From Burkholderiales bacterium (lineage in GTDB: Bacteria; Pseudomonadota; Gammaproteobacteria; Burkholderiales; SG8-41), in contig SYEN01000291.1 of assembly GCA_005800795.1 (NCBI GenBank), forward strand, positions 1-14,456: DNA of 14,456 nucleotides, in the 5' to 3' direction. Position numbers and translations under genes: made by a program. Below, in pieces: positions 1 to 6,444 of the stretch. How positions within the stretch are numbered: the first letter of the stretch is position 1; each line of letters opens with the position of its first letter. A model generated the notes under the pieces. It had not been told where the DNA came from. It saw only the letters and a program-made list of their open reading frames with translations, and did not search any database.

Positions 1-933
1 CAGATTAAGATGATTGACGACGGTGTTGCCGTCGAAGCTCTTGCTGACGGCTTCAAGCTCCGCCACCAGCTTGCCAGAGCGTTCGCCCGCATCCAGCCCA
101 AGTTGGACCTTGCCCAGCCGCTCGCGTCGCGCGGCGCGCTCATTGCGCAGCGCTTCGAGGCGCCGCACGCGGCCTTCGTTGCGGGTGCGTCGCGCTTCGA
201 TGCCATTGCGGAGACACACTTCTTCCTGGGCCCTGAATTTGTCGAACTTGCGGTTGGCGACTTCCTCGGCAGCCAGCTGATCGGCCTTGCGGGATTCGTA
301 CGCGGCGAAATTGCCGGGGTAGGAGCGCAGCAGGCCGCGATCGAGTTCGATAATGCGCGTCGCTACCTTGTCGAGAAACGTTCGATCGTGGGTGATGATG
401 ATCGCGGACTTCACCGGTCCGGCTGCGAGCAGGTCTTCGAGCAGTGTGATGCCGTCGATATCCAGATGGTTGGTCGGCACATCCAGAAGCAGCAGATCAG
501 GCTTTTTCGCCAAGGCTAGCGCCAGCATCGCGCGTTTGCGTTCACCGCCCGAGGCTGTTGCCGTGGGACGGTTTTGATCGAGGCCGAAGCGGTGGAGAAA
601 TTCAGTGAGCCGCGCTTCGCACGCCCAGCGTTCACGGTCGTCGTGCAGGTCTTCAAATTTTGCTGCCAGTGCCAGACTTTCGCGCAACGTTGGAGCTTCG
701 GGTGGCGAGGATTCCTGTTCTACCACCGCCACGAGCAGCCCATCGTCGCTGCCGAATATGCCGTCATCGAGCGCCATCTGGCCGTCGATGATTCTGAGCA
801 GCGAGGATTTGCCCGCGCCGTTGCGGCCAATCAAACCAATGCGCTCATTCGGCTGCACGGTGAGGTTGGCACGGTCGAGCAGCGGGGTAAGGCCGAAGGC
901 CAGCTCGGCGTCTTGCAATGTGATCAAGGGCAT
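1..933 (-). CDS. uup: ABC-F family ATPase, Uup-type, N-terminal part (cut by window edge)
   Basis: This is a soluble tandem-ABC ATPase of the ABC-F group, which acts on ribosomes or DNA-linked processes rather than as a transporter. The 311 visible codons begin at an ATG (931-933, minus strand) and stay open to base 1. The first ABC domain shows Walker A G-R-N-G-A-G-K-S-S (residues 36-44), a Q-loop V-E-Q, a signature A-S-G-G-E (127-131), Walker B L-L-L-L-D (147-151) followed by V-P-T-N-H-L-D, and the H-switch T-H-D (181-183). The charged interdomain linker contains E-A-R-R-T-R-N-E-G-R, typical of Uup, and the second ABC domain is just starting when the window ends. Odd point: the residue after the Walker B Asp is Val152 (GTG), not the catalytic Glu. 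The gene is divergent from the monooxygenase at 1046. The family is certain; the exact subfamily (Uup rather than another ABC-F) is a good inference from the linker. Confidence 0.9.
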   Translation of the reverse strand, partial: MPLITLQDAELAFGLTPLLDRANLTVQPNERIGLIGRNGAGKSSLLRIIDGQMALDDGIFGSDDGLLVAVVEQESSPPEAPTLRESLALAAKFEDLHDDRERWACEARLTEFLHRFGLDQNRPTATASGGERKRAMLALALAKKPDLLLLDVPTNHLDIDGITLLEDLLAAGPVKSAIIITHDRTFLDKVATRIIELDRGLLRSYPGNFAAYESRKADQLAAEEVANRKFDKFRAQEEVCLRNGIEARRTRNEGRVRRLEALRNERAARRERLGKVQLGLDAGERSGKLVAELEAVSKSFDGNTVVNHLNL

Positions 934-1045
934 GGGATATTAAATCGAAGCGTGATGCGGCAGATCTGCGGCAGATTAGCGATTGAATGTAACATACCGC
1001 CTCCCGCCGAAATCACTTCAATTTTCACCTGAGTGCTTAAATCCT

Positions 1046-2281
1046 ATGCCCGATACGCACAAGACTCCCGCGCGGCACTCGCGCCCCTCCTTTGCCGATG
1101 TGGATTACCACGAGGCATTGCGCCGTGCCAGGGCGATGATTCCGTTCTTGAAGACACACGCCGCCGCGCAGGAGCAGACCACCCACATGACCGAGGCCGT
1201 GAAAAATGCGTTTCACGAAAACGGTCTGTTCCGTTACATGCAGCCCAAATACTGGGGCGGCATGGAGCTACCGTATGTGTCGATGGTGGATTTGAACGAT
1301 ACGCTGGGGCAGGGCGATGCCTCTGCGGCGTGGACGTTTACCAACCTAGGCGGGCATCACCGGCTGCTGAGTTTGTGGCCGATGCAATGCCAGGAAGAGG
1401 TGTGGGGAGACGATCCTGATGTCGGTATTGCTTCGGGTATTGCGTATTTTCAGGGCCGTGGGCGCCGTGTTGATGGCGGGCTGGAGCTTTCCGGCCAGTG
1501 GGGATTTTCGTCGGGCGTGGACGTCAGCGAGTGGAACATGCTGGCGTGTGTGGTGTACGACGGCGAGGGTGAAAAAGCAAAGCCCATCGACTGGGTGATG
1601 AACATGGTGCCGCGTAAGGACTACGAGATCATTGACGACTGGCAGACGCTGGGCATGCGAGGCACCGGCAGCCGTTCGGTGAAAATTGAGAAGGCTTTTG
1701 TGCCGGCGCATCGCATCTGCTCAATGGCGGTGGCACGGCCTGGACATGAGTTTCCCGGTTTGCGTGTGCACACGAACCCGATTTACAAAATTCCGCTGGC
1801 CGGGTTTGGCGGCTATGGTATCGGCGGTTGCATGATCGGCAACGCGCAGGGCGCACTCGACGAGGTGATCGAGCACGTGCAGTCGCGCAGTACCGCCTAC
1901 ACCGGTGCGAAAATGCGCGACTTTCATTCGGTGCAATATCGCGTATCGCTGGCGGCAGGCAAGATCGACGCAGCACGTCAGTGGCTGCGGCATGATTGCA
2001 TCGAGGCGAACGAGCTCGTCAACGCCGGCGGCACTTTCGATGCGCAAACCAAAATGAAATATCGCCGCAACGCGGCCATTGCCTGCAAAATGGCGACCGA
2101 GGCAGTGGACATTCTCCACGAAATGATGGGCGCCAATGGCATCTATGACAGCGCGCCGTTGCAACGGCGTTTTCGTGACGCGCATGCGGCCGCTGGGCAC
2201 ATCAATTTCAACCTGGATGTGCAGGTGCCGACGTGGGGCATGCTGGCCATGGGTGGCGAATACAAGAGCCCAACCTTTTGA
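1046..2281 (+). CDS. HsaA/HpaB-like flavin-dependent monooxygenase (acyl-CoA dehydrogenase fold), copy 1
   Basis: The 411-residue product belongs to the group D flavoprotein monooxygenases with an acyl-CoA dehydrogenase fold. The family includes HsaA and related phenol or ring hydroxylases, which use reduced flavin supplied by a separate reductase to insert one oxygen atom. Landmarks are G-L-F-R-Y-M-Q-P-K (60-68), W-G-F-S-S-G-V-D (152-159), the D-D-W-Q-T-L-G-M-R-G-T-G-S-R block (197-210), F-V-P-A-H-R (218-223), Y-T-G-A-K-M-R-D-F-H (285-294) and a C-terminal F-R-D-A-H-A-A-A-G-H-I-N-F-N (376-389). The length matches the family (about 390-410). I chose ATG 1046 because similarity to the second copy begins soon after it. 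An in-frame upstream start at 983 would add 21 unrelated residues. The SD before 1046 is weak. No flavin reductase lies nearby, so the electron donor is encoded elsewhere. The substrate is unknown; the acyl-CoA dehydrogenase label that automated tools may give is probably misleading. Confidence 0.85.
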   Translation: MPDTHKTPARHSRPSFADVDYHEALRRARAMIPFLKTHAAAQEQTTHMTEAVKNAFHENGLFRYMQPKYWGGMELPYVSMVDLNDTLGQGDASAAWTFTNLGGHHRLLSLWPMQCQEEVWGDDPDVGIASGIAYFQGRGRRVDGGLELSGQWGFSSGVDVSEWNMLACVVYDGEGEKAKPIDWVMNMVPRKDYEIIDDWQTLGMRGTGSRSVKIEKAFVPAHRICSMAVARPGHEFPGLRVHTNPIYKIPLAGFGGYGIGGCMIGNAQGALDEVIEHVQSRSTAYTGAKMRDFHSVQYRVSLAAGKIDAARQWLRHDCIEANELVNAGGTFDAQTKMKYRRNAAIACKMATEAVDILHEMMGANGIYDSAPLQRRFRDAHAAAGHINFNLDVQVPTWGMLAMGGEYKSPTF

Positions 2282-2282
2282 T

Positions 2283-2316
2283 TGTAACTAATTGATTTTA
2301 TTGATAATTTTATTGA
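2283..2316. promoter_or_regulatory. AT-rich element with TGTAACTAATTG, candidate promoter or operator of the selenoprotein operon
   Basis: Directly after the monooxygenase stop the GC-rich sequence switches to an AT-only stretch. It begins TGTAACTAATTG (2283-2294) and contains ATTGA three times (2291, 2300, 2312). The same 12-mer starts at 14282 after the MFS gene, and a looser version (TAACTATCTGTTTT, 3940-3953) precedes Bug gene 1. The position between a stop codon and a strong SD (GAAGGAG, about 2336-2342) suggests a control region. The regulator is unknown. Confidence 0.4.
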
Positions 2317-2346
2317 GGTGGTGTCTGCCGCCAGCGAAGGAGCGTC

Positions 2347-2898
2347 ATGAATAGCATCATCCTTTACGATCCCACCGCGCCGCGTGCACAGGTGCCGGCG
2401 CAGGTGGAATCCGCCAAGCCGACGCTGGAGTCGCTGGCCGGAAAAGTGGTGGGCTTTATCGACAACGCCAAGCCCAATTTCAACCATCTTGCCGACGATA
2501 TCGGTGAGTTGTTGATGAGCAAGTATGGCGTCAAGCAAGTGTTGAAACGCCGCAAGCGCGCGGCATCGGTGCCCGCGCCGGATGCGGTTTATAAAGAGTT
2601 CGTCGAGCAATGTGATCTGGTGATTACCGGCTCGGGTGATTGAGGCTCCTGCACGTCGTGGAGTATCCACGACAGTGTAGAAATGGCCAAGCGCGGCAAG
2701 GTGGCGCTGACCATTTGTTCGACCGCGTTCAAGACGTTGGGCCACGCACAGGCCTCGGCATTGGGTAAAAAAGATTTGCCGATAGCTGTGATGCCGCATC
2801 CGTTTGGCCTGCGCAAGCGCGAGGAAGTGCGCGCGATTGCGGCGCAGTGCGCGGATGACATTGTGAATCTAGTGACCAAGGCCAGAGCAAAAACGTGA
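2347..2898 (+). CDS. UGSC-family selenoprotein, Sec encoded by in-frame TGA at 2641-2643
   Basis: The 183-residue product is read through one UGA at codon 99. The two open halves (2347-2643 and 2644-2898) share a frame, and the junction reads I-T-G-S-G-D-U-G-S-C-T-S-W-S-I-H-D, which is the defining U-G-S-C redox motif of the UGSC (seleno)protein family; most relatives have Cys at the Sec position. The N-terminal half has the family-like L-A-G-K-V-V-G-F-I-D-N-A-K-P-N (30-44) and R-R-K-R-A-A-S-V-P-A-P. The C-terminal half has V-M-P-H-P-F-G-L. Sec99 and Cys102 would form a U-x-x-C selenol-thiol pair. The start is ATG 2347 with a strong GAAGGAG SD. No signal peptide is seen, so it is cytoplasmic. 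The stop overlaps the GTG of the next gene (GTGA). The biochemical function of the family is not established as far as I know. Alternatives are a pseudogene or a TGC-to-TGA error, but the exact motif position and hairpin argue against both. Confidence 0.88.
2641..2680 (+). promoter_or_regulatory. Bacterial SECIS hairpin directing Sec insertion at UGA 2641
   Basis: A hairpin lies just downstream of the UGA. The upper stem is a perfect 8 bp, GTCGTGGA (2655-2662) with TCCACGAC (2666-2673), capped by the loop GTA (2663-2665). A lower stem of 6 bp, CTGCAC (2649-2654) with GTGTAG (2675-2680, one G-U pair), is separated by a bulged A2674. The apical loop starts 19 nt after the UGA and begins with G. 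Both features fit the usual description of bacterial SECIS elements bound by SelB. The bulge is an A on the 3' side, unlike the bulged U of E. coli fdhF. Confidence 0.8.
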
Positions 2899-3932
2899 GC
2901 GCCGCCGCCACTATAGAAGCGCTCGACGATCTTGATGCCATCAACAAGCTCTATCGCGAACGCCGCTGGAGCGATGGCCTGCCCATCGTGCCGCCGACGC
3001 AGGAGCGTGTTGAACGCATGCTCAAAGGCACCAAACGCAAACGTGATGAAGTCATCGCCGTGCTGCCGCCGGGTTTCGGCGAGGCCACCGTGGAACGCAT
3101 TGCCATCAACGCAGTGATGGCGGGTTGTGACCCGGCCTATCTGCCGGTGTTGATCGCTGCGAATGATGCCGTGGCGCAGGCACAGTTTAATATTCAGGGT
3201 ATCGAGGCCACCACCAATCCGGCGGCGGTATGGCTGGTGCTGAACGGGCCGATCGTGCAACAACTTGAAGTCAATGCCACCTTCAATTGTTTGGGGCAGG
3301 GGTCGTGGGCGAATGCCACGATGGGCCGTGCCATGCGATTGATTCTGCAAAACATCGGCGGTGCGCTGCCGGGCGACATGGATCGTGCCACGCAGGGCCA
3401 GCCCGCCAAGTACACCTTTTGCTGTGGAGAAAACGAGGCGCAAAGCCCGTGGGAACCTTTGCATGTCGAGCGCGGATTCGCCCACGACGCCAGCACAGTC
3501 ACCGTGGTTGGTGCCGAGGGCACGCTCAATATGAACACGCATTCCAAGGACGCGGCCGAAATGTTGCGCGTGTTTGCCGAATGCATGGCGCACCCGGCGA
3601 GTAATGAGTATTGTCATGGCGGTGAACCGTGGCTGGTGATTGCGCCAGAGCACGCCGACATTCTCAAGGCGGGCGGACTTTCCAAGCGCGATGTGAAGCA
3701 GCGGTTGTGGGAACTTTCCAAAATGCCGGCGAGTCATCTGTCGGTGAAGGAAATCTTGCGCGCGCAGGCGTCGCGCACGGATGAATACGGTGAGATCAAG
3801 GCGGACACGCTGCTGGCCATTTCCCGTAAACCGGACGATATCTGGTTCATCGTTGCGGGCGGGCCCGGCACGCACACAACTTATGTGCCGTGCTTCGGCA
3901 ACTCGCGGGCGGTGACGCGGGAAATTTTGTAG
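2895..3932 (+). CDS. Conserved protein of unknown function, partner of the UGSC selenoprotein
   Basis: The 345-residue product has no enzyme family I can name with confidence. I recall similar proteins beside, or fused to, UGSC-family proteins. Visible blocks are W-S-D-G-L-P-I-V-P-P-T (25-35), E-V-I-A-V-L-P-P (52-59), T-V-E-R-I-A-I-N-A-V-M-A-G-C (65-78), N-G-P-I-V (117-121), a run with T-F-C-C-G-E-N-E (174-181) then S-P-W-E-P-L-H-V-E-R-G-F (184-195), and a C-terminal V-A-G-G-P-G-T-H (320-327). Six cysteines are present (78, 132, 176, 177, 230, 240) plus Cys333, with 176-177 adjacent, which would suit thiol or metal chemistry, though this is inference. No signal peptide or membrane segment is seen. 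The GTG start at 2895 overlaps the preceding TGA by 4 nt and has no good SD of its own, so translation is probably coupled; its output should then depend on ribosomes reading past the selenoprotein UGA. Confidence 0.8.
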   Translation: MSAAATIEALDDLDAINKLYRERRWSDGLPIVPPTQERVERMLKGTKRKRDEVIAVLPPGFGEATVERIAINAVMAGCDPAYLPVLIAANDAVAQAQFNIQGIEATTNPAAVWLVLNGPIVQQLEVNATFNCLGQGSWANATMGRAMRLILQNIGGALPGDMDRATQGQPAKYTFCCGENEAQSPWEPLHVERGFAHDASTVTVVGAEGTLNMNTHSKDAAEMLRVFAECMAHPASNEYCHGGEPWLVIAPEHADILKAGGLSKRDVKQRLWELSKMPASHLSVKEILRAQASRTDEYGEIKADTLLAISRKPDDIWFIVAGGPGTHTTYVPCFGNSRAVTREIL

Positions 3933-3939
3933 GTTTTTA

Positions 3940-3956
3940 TAACTATCTGTTTTAAA
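3940..3956. promoter_or_regulatory. AT-rich element with TAACTATCTGTTTT before Bug gene 1
   Basis: A short AT-rich gap follows the stop at 3932. Its TAACTATCTGTTTT (3940-3953) matches 12 of 14 bases of the element at 14284-14297 (TAACTAATTGTTTT) and is related to the one at 2285. It may be a shared operator or promoter part; this rests only on similarity and position. Confidence 0.25.
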
Positions 3957-3965
3957 AGGAATTTT

Positions 3966-4952
3966 ATGTATCGATGGAAAGTCGGCCGGCAACTGGCACT
4001 GGTAGGGTGTGCGTTGTTGTCAACGGCCGCGCTGGCGCGGCCCGCTGCGCAGTTTGCAGATTATCCGAGCCGGCCGATCCGCCTGATTACGCCAGCGCAG
4101 CCGGGTGGCACCACCGACATCCTCGCGCGCCTGTATGGCCAGAAGCTGACTGACACGTTCAAGCAGCAGATCGTGGTGGACAACCGTGCCAGCGCGTCGG
4201 GCGTGATTGCGGGTGAGCTGACGGCAAAGGCGCAGCCCGATGGCTACACGCTGTTCATGGCCTATCACCAGCACACGGTGACCGCGGCGCTGAATCCCAA
4301 ACTGCCGTATCACGCGGTCAACGACTTCACGCCGGTTTCGCAACTGACGCGCGCGGGCCTGCTTCTGGTGATTAACCCGTCATCGCCGCCGAAGAACCTC
4401 AAAGAATTCATTGACTGGACAAAAAATTTCAAAGGTGCGCTGAACTTCGGTTCGGCGGGCACCGGCAGCGGTGGTCATCTCGCGGGCGAACTCTACAACC
4501 TCACGGCGAAAGTCAAGGCGCAGCACATTCCCTACAAGGGCTCCGCGCCGTCGCTGATTGATCTGGTGGCGGGGCAATATCACTACAACTTTGTCGGCAT
4601 GTCGGCGGCGCAGGCACTGGTGAAAAGTGGCAAGCTGCGTGCGCTGGCGGTCACCGCACCCAAACGCGTGCCCTCGTATGCCGATTTGCCGGCGATGACA
4701 GAACAGGTGCCAGGCTTTGAGGTGGTTGGTTGGTACGGCGTGATGGCGCCACCCAAACTGCCGCAGCCATTGGCGGCCAAACTGTACGGTGAACTCGCGC
4801 GCATTACCAAACTCAAAGACATCACCGATCGCATTCTCGCTGATGGCGCTGAGCCGGTGGGCAGCGAGCCGGAAGTGTTCCGTCAGTATCTGTTGGGCGA
4901 TCTGGCGAAATGGGCGAAGCTGGTCAAGGAAAGTGGGGCGAAGCTGGATTGA
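3966..4952 (+). CDS. Bug/TctC-family periplasmic solute-binding protein 1
   Basis: The 328-residue product is a periplasmic binding protein of the Bug family, which captures small organic acids or related ligands, in some cases for tripartite tricarboxylate transporters. It has a signal peptide (residues 1 to about 24, with K/R then a hydrophobic core ending A-L-A) followed by Y-P-S-R-P-I-R-L. The first ligand loop is P-G-G-T-T-D (46-51), then V-V-D-N-R-A-S-A-S-G, Q-P-D-G-Y-T, the second loop F-G-S-A-G-T-G-S-G-G-H, and H-I-P-Y-K-G. The length is normal. ATG 3966 follows AAAAGGA at a suitable distance. It lies 33 bp behind the selenoprotein partner gene and could be co-transcribed, but an AT-rich element in the gap may give it its own promoter. 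The ligand is unknown. No TctA or TctB is nearby, so it may serve a transporter encoded elsewhere. Confidence 0.9.
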   Translation: MYRWKVGRQLALVGCALLSTAALARPAAQFADYPSRPIRLITPAQPGGTTDILARLYGQKLTDTFKQQIVVDNRASASGVIAGELTAKAQPDGYTLFMAYHQHTVTAALNPKLPYHAVNDFTPVSQLTRAGLLLVINPSSPPKNLKEFIDWTKNFKGALNFGSAGTGSGGHLAGELYNLTAKVKAQHIPYKGSAPSLIDLVAGQYHYNFVGMSAAQALVKSGKLRALAVTAPKRVPSYADLPAMTEQVPGFEVVGWYGVMAPPKLPQPLAAKLYGELARITKLKDITDRILADGAEPVGSEPEVFRQYLLGDLAKWAKLVKESGAKLD

Positions 4953-5017
4953 GGTTTGAACAGTATGATGCCGATACCGGTGACCGAGGTTGCGCCTGGA
5001 CTTTTTTTCCAGCTACC

Positions 5018-5042
5018 GTCATTCCTGCTTTCGCGGGAATGA
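5018..5042. repeat. Single ATTCC(T)GC...GCGGGAAT palindromic repeat (dRS3/REP-like)
   Basis: TCATTCCTGC (5019-5028) is followed after TTTC by GCGGGAATGA, making a hairpin with one G-T mismatch. The core resembles ATTCCC-N8-GGGAAT dispersed repeats. The same core occurs twice, in opposite orientation, at 10877-10956. It sits in the 197-bp gap between Bug genes 1 and 2. Confidence 0.6.
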
Positions 5043-5149
5043 AAAGGTTGGCGTTGTTCGCATTGCTCAACGGCTAGGCTTTAAACTTGCGTTCGCTGAC
5101 TGGAAGGATGAATCTGTTTTGGTCTGCGTCCCTTACCGAGGTGTCACTC

Positions 5150-6112
5150 ATGTCCTGTCGCTTCTTGCTGTTATTGATCGCCACCCATTTTGCAACAGTC
5201 GCTTACGCTCAGGACTGGCCGCGCCGCCCAGTACGCATGGTGGTGCCGTTTGCGGCGGGCGGTGGTAACGACATTTCTGCGCGCATTATCGCGCAGCCCC
5301 TGACCGAGGAATTTGGTCAACAGTTCATCATCGACAACCGGCCGGGCGCCGCGGGCAATATCGGCATGGAAATCGTTGCACGCTCGCAGCCCGATGGCTA
5401 CAACATCATGGTGGGCAATGTGTCGACCAACGCGATCAATCCCACGGGTTTTAAGTCGGTGCTGAAGTTTGATCCGGTCAACGATCTCGTTGCGGTGACG
5501 ATGATTGCCCGCATTCCGAATCTGCTGGTGTCGGGCGTGGGATTTCCGCCGAACTCGATGAAGGAGTTCATCGAATACGCGAAAGCGCGGCCTGGCCAGT
5601 TGAATTATTCCTCGCCGCTGGGCGGGTATTCGCACATGGACATGCTTGACTTCAATGCCAAGGCAGTTTTAAAAATGGTGAACATCCCGTCGCGCGGCGC
5701 GGGCGCATCGTTTGCCGCGATCATTGCGGGGGAGATACACGCATCCTTCATGAACGCGGCGACCTCCATGCCCCAGGTGAAAGGCGGACGCATGAAGGCG
5801 TTTGCCACCACCGCGCAAAAGCGCCTCGGCGAGTTGCCCGAGGTGCCGACCATGAGTGACGTTGGTTTTCCGAATACCGGCAGCGATCTGTGGGTGGGAC
5901 TGTATGTGCCGGCGAAAACACCGCGTGCCATTATCGATAAATTGCACGCGGCGGTGGCCAAGGTCACACAGCAGCAAAGCGTGCGAGACGCGTTTATCAA
6001 GGCACAGGTGCCGATGGCGGTTAGTGCATCGCCCGCAGAGTTTGAAGCCTACACCCGCGCCGAAGTACAGCGCTGGGCGAGAATCATACGCGAGCATAAT
6101 GTGACGTTTTAG
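5150..6112 (+). CDS. Bug/TctC-family periplasmic solute-binding protein 2 (divergent ligand loops)
   Basis: From ATG 5150 the product is 320 residues with a clean signal peptide (Arg4, then a Leu-rich core, cut near A-Y-A-Q, residue 20). GAGGTG at 5138-5143 is a usable SD. In-frame ATGs at 5087 and 5108 would place extra residues before the signal peptide and are less likely. Bug landmarks are W-P-R-R-P-V-R-M-V-V-P, loop 1 A-G-G-G-N-D (36-41), I-D-N-R-P-G-A-A-G-N-I-G and Q-P-D-G-Y-N. Two usually conserved sites differ: loop 2 reads Y-S-S-P-L-G-G-Y-S-H rather than F-G-S-x-G-x-G, and the H-V-P-Y-K-G site reads N-I-P-S-R-G. This suggests a ligand unlike those of its neighbours. It is separated by 197 bp from Bug gene 1 and followed by a long gap, so it may be transcribed alone. 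Confidence 0.88.
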   Translation: MSCRFLLLLIATHFATVAYAQDWPRRPVRMVVPFAAGGGNDISARIIAQPLTEEFGQQFIIDNRPGAAGNIGMEIVARSQPDGYNIMVGNVSTNAINPTGFKSVLKFDPVNDLVAVTMIARIPNLLVSGVGFPPNSMKEFIEYAKARPGQLNYSSPLGGYSHMDMLDFNAKAVLKMVNIPSRGAGASFAAIIAGEIHASFMNAATSMPQVKGGRMKAFATTAQKRLGELPEVPTMSDVGFPNTGSDLWVGLYVPAKTPRAIIDKLHAAVAKVTQQQSVRDAFIKAQVPMAVSASPAEFEAYTRAEVQRWARIIREHNVTF

Positions 6113-6444
6113 TAGATGGATGTTGTCATGACCAAATGCCGGGACCGCGATTGCACTGGTGCAAGTGGCATACAAGTAGGCGGGCCAGCAATGATCGAAC
6201 GGCCAGCCGGGCAAGGGCCGATAGCGTTTATTTCTGCTGTTGCGGCCATGCCCATTGCCCTCTCGGGCCGCGCGCGGGTGCTGTGCGGAATGCATTAAAA
6301 ACATGTTATAAATCAAATACTTATAAATTGACGTGCTGAAACCATCGTCGCTTCGCATCGGTTCAATTACCGCGCTCTGGTTTGTAACAGAGTGACTATG
6401 GGTTAGTGACGCACAGGCGTATCAATCGGACTTAAGGTGACTTG
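6113..6444. other. 332-bp intergenic region with an AT-rich direct repeat
   Basis: I see no convincing gene here; the short open frames have no SD or family likeness. At 6294-6332 base composition turns AT-rich and contains TTATAAAT twice (6306-6313 and 6321-6328), 15 bp apart start to start, on a GC-rich background. This could be an operator or promoter segment for the monooxygenase gene at 6445, about 115 bp downstream. An SD (AAGGTGA, 6434-6440) lies at the right edge. Confidence 0.4.

Noticed and set aside
10..519. Plus-strand 169-aa frame at the window start
   Set aside because: The minus strand encodes unmistakable ABC ATPase motifs across this region.
961..985. GCGGCAGAT direct repeat in the gap between the ABC-F and monooxygenase genes
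   Set aside because: Two short copies only, close together, with no promoter-like boxes at proper spacing; too little to call a site.
1046..2281. Annotation as a true acyl-CoA dehydrogenase
   Set aside because: The conserved blocks match the HsaA-type monooxygenases, and no beta-oxidation or CoA-handling genes are nearby; the shared fold alone explains the likeness.
2683..2898. Independent 71-aa gene starting at ATG 2683
   Set aside because: It is the in-frame continuation of the gene at 2347 past the UGA; it has no SD and its start would fall after the UGSC motif.
2589..3992. 467-aa minus-strand open frame
   Set aside because: It lies opposite the partner protein gene, is rich in His and Arg as antisense frames in GC-rich DNA are, and has no family motifs.
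4990..5268. 92-aa plus-strand frame before Bug gene 2
   Set aside because: It crosses a palindromic repeat and runs into the Bug gene 2 coding sequence in another frame; no SD or likeness to a known protein.
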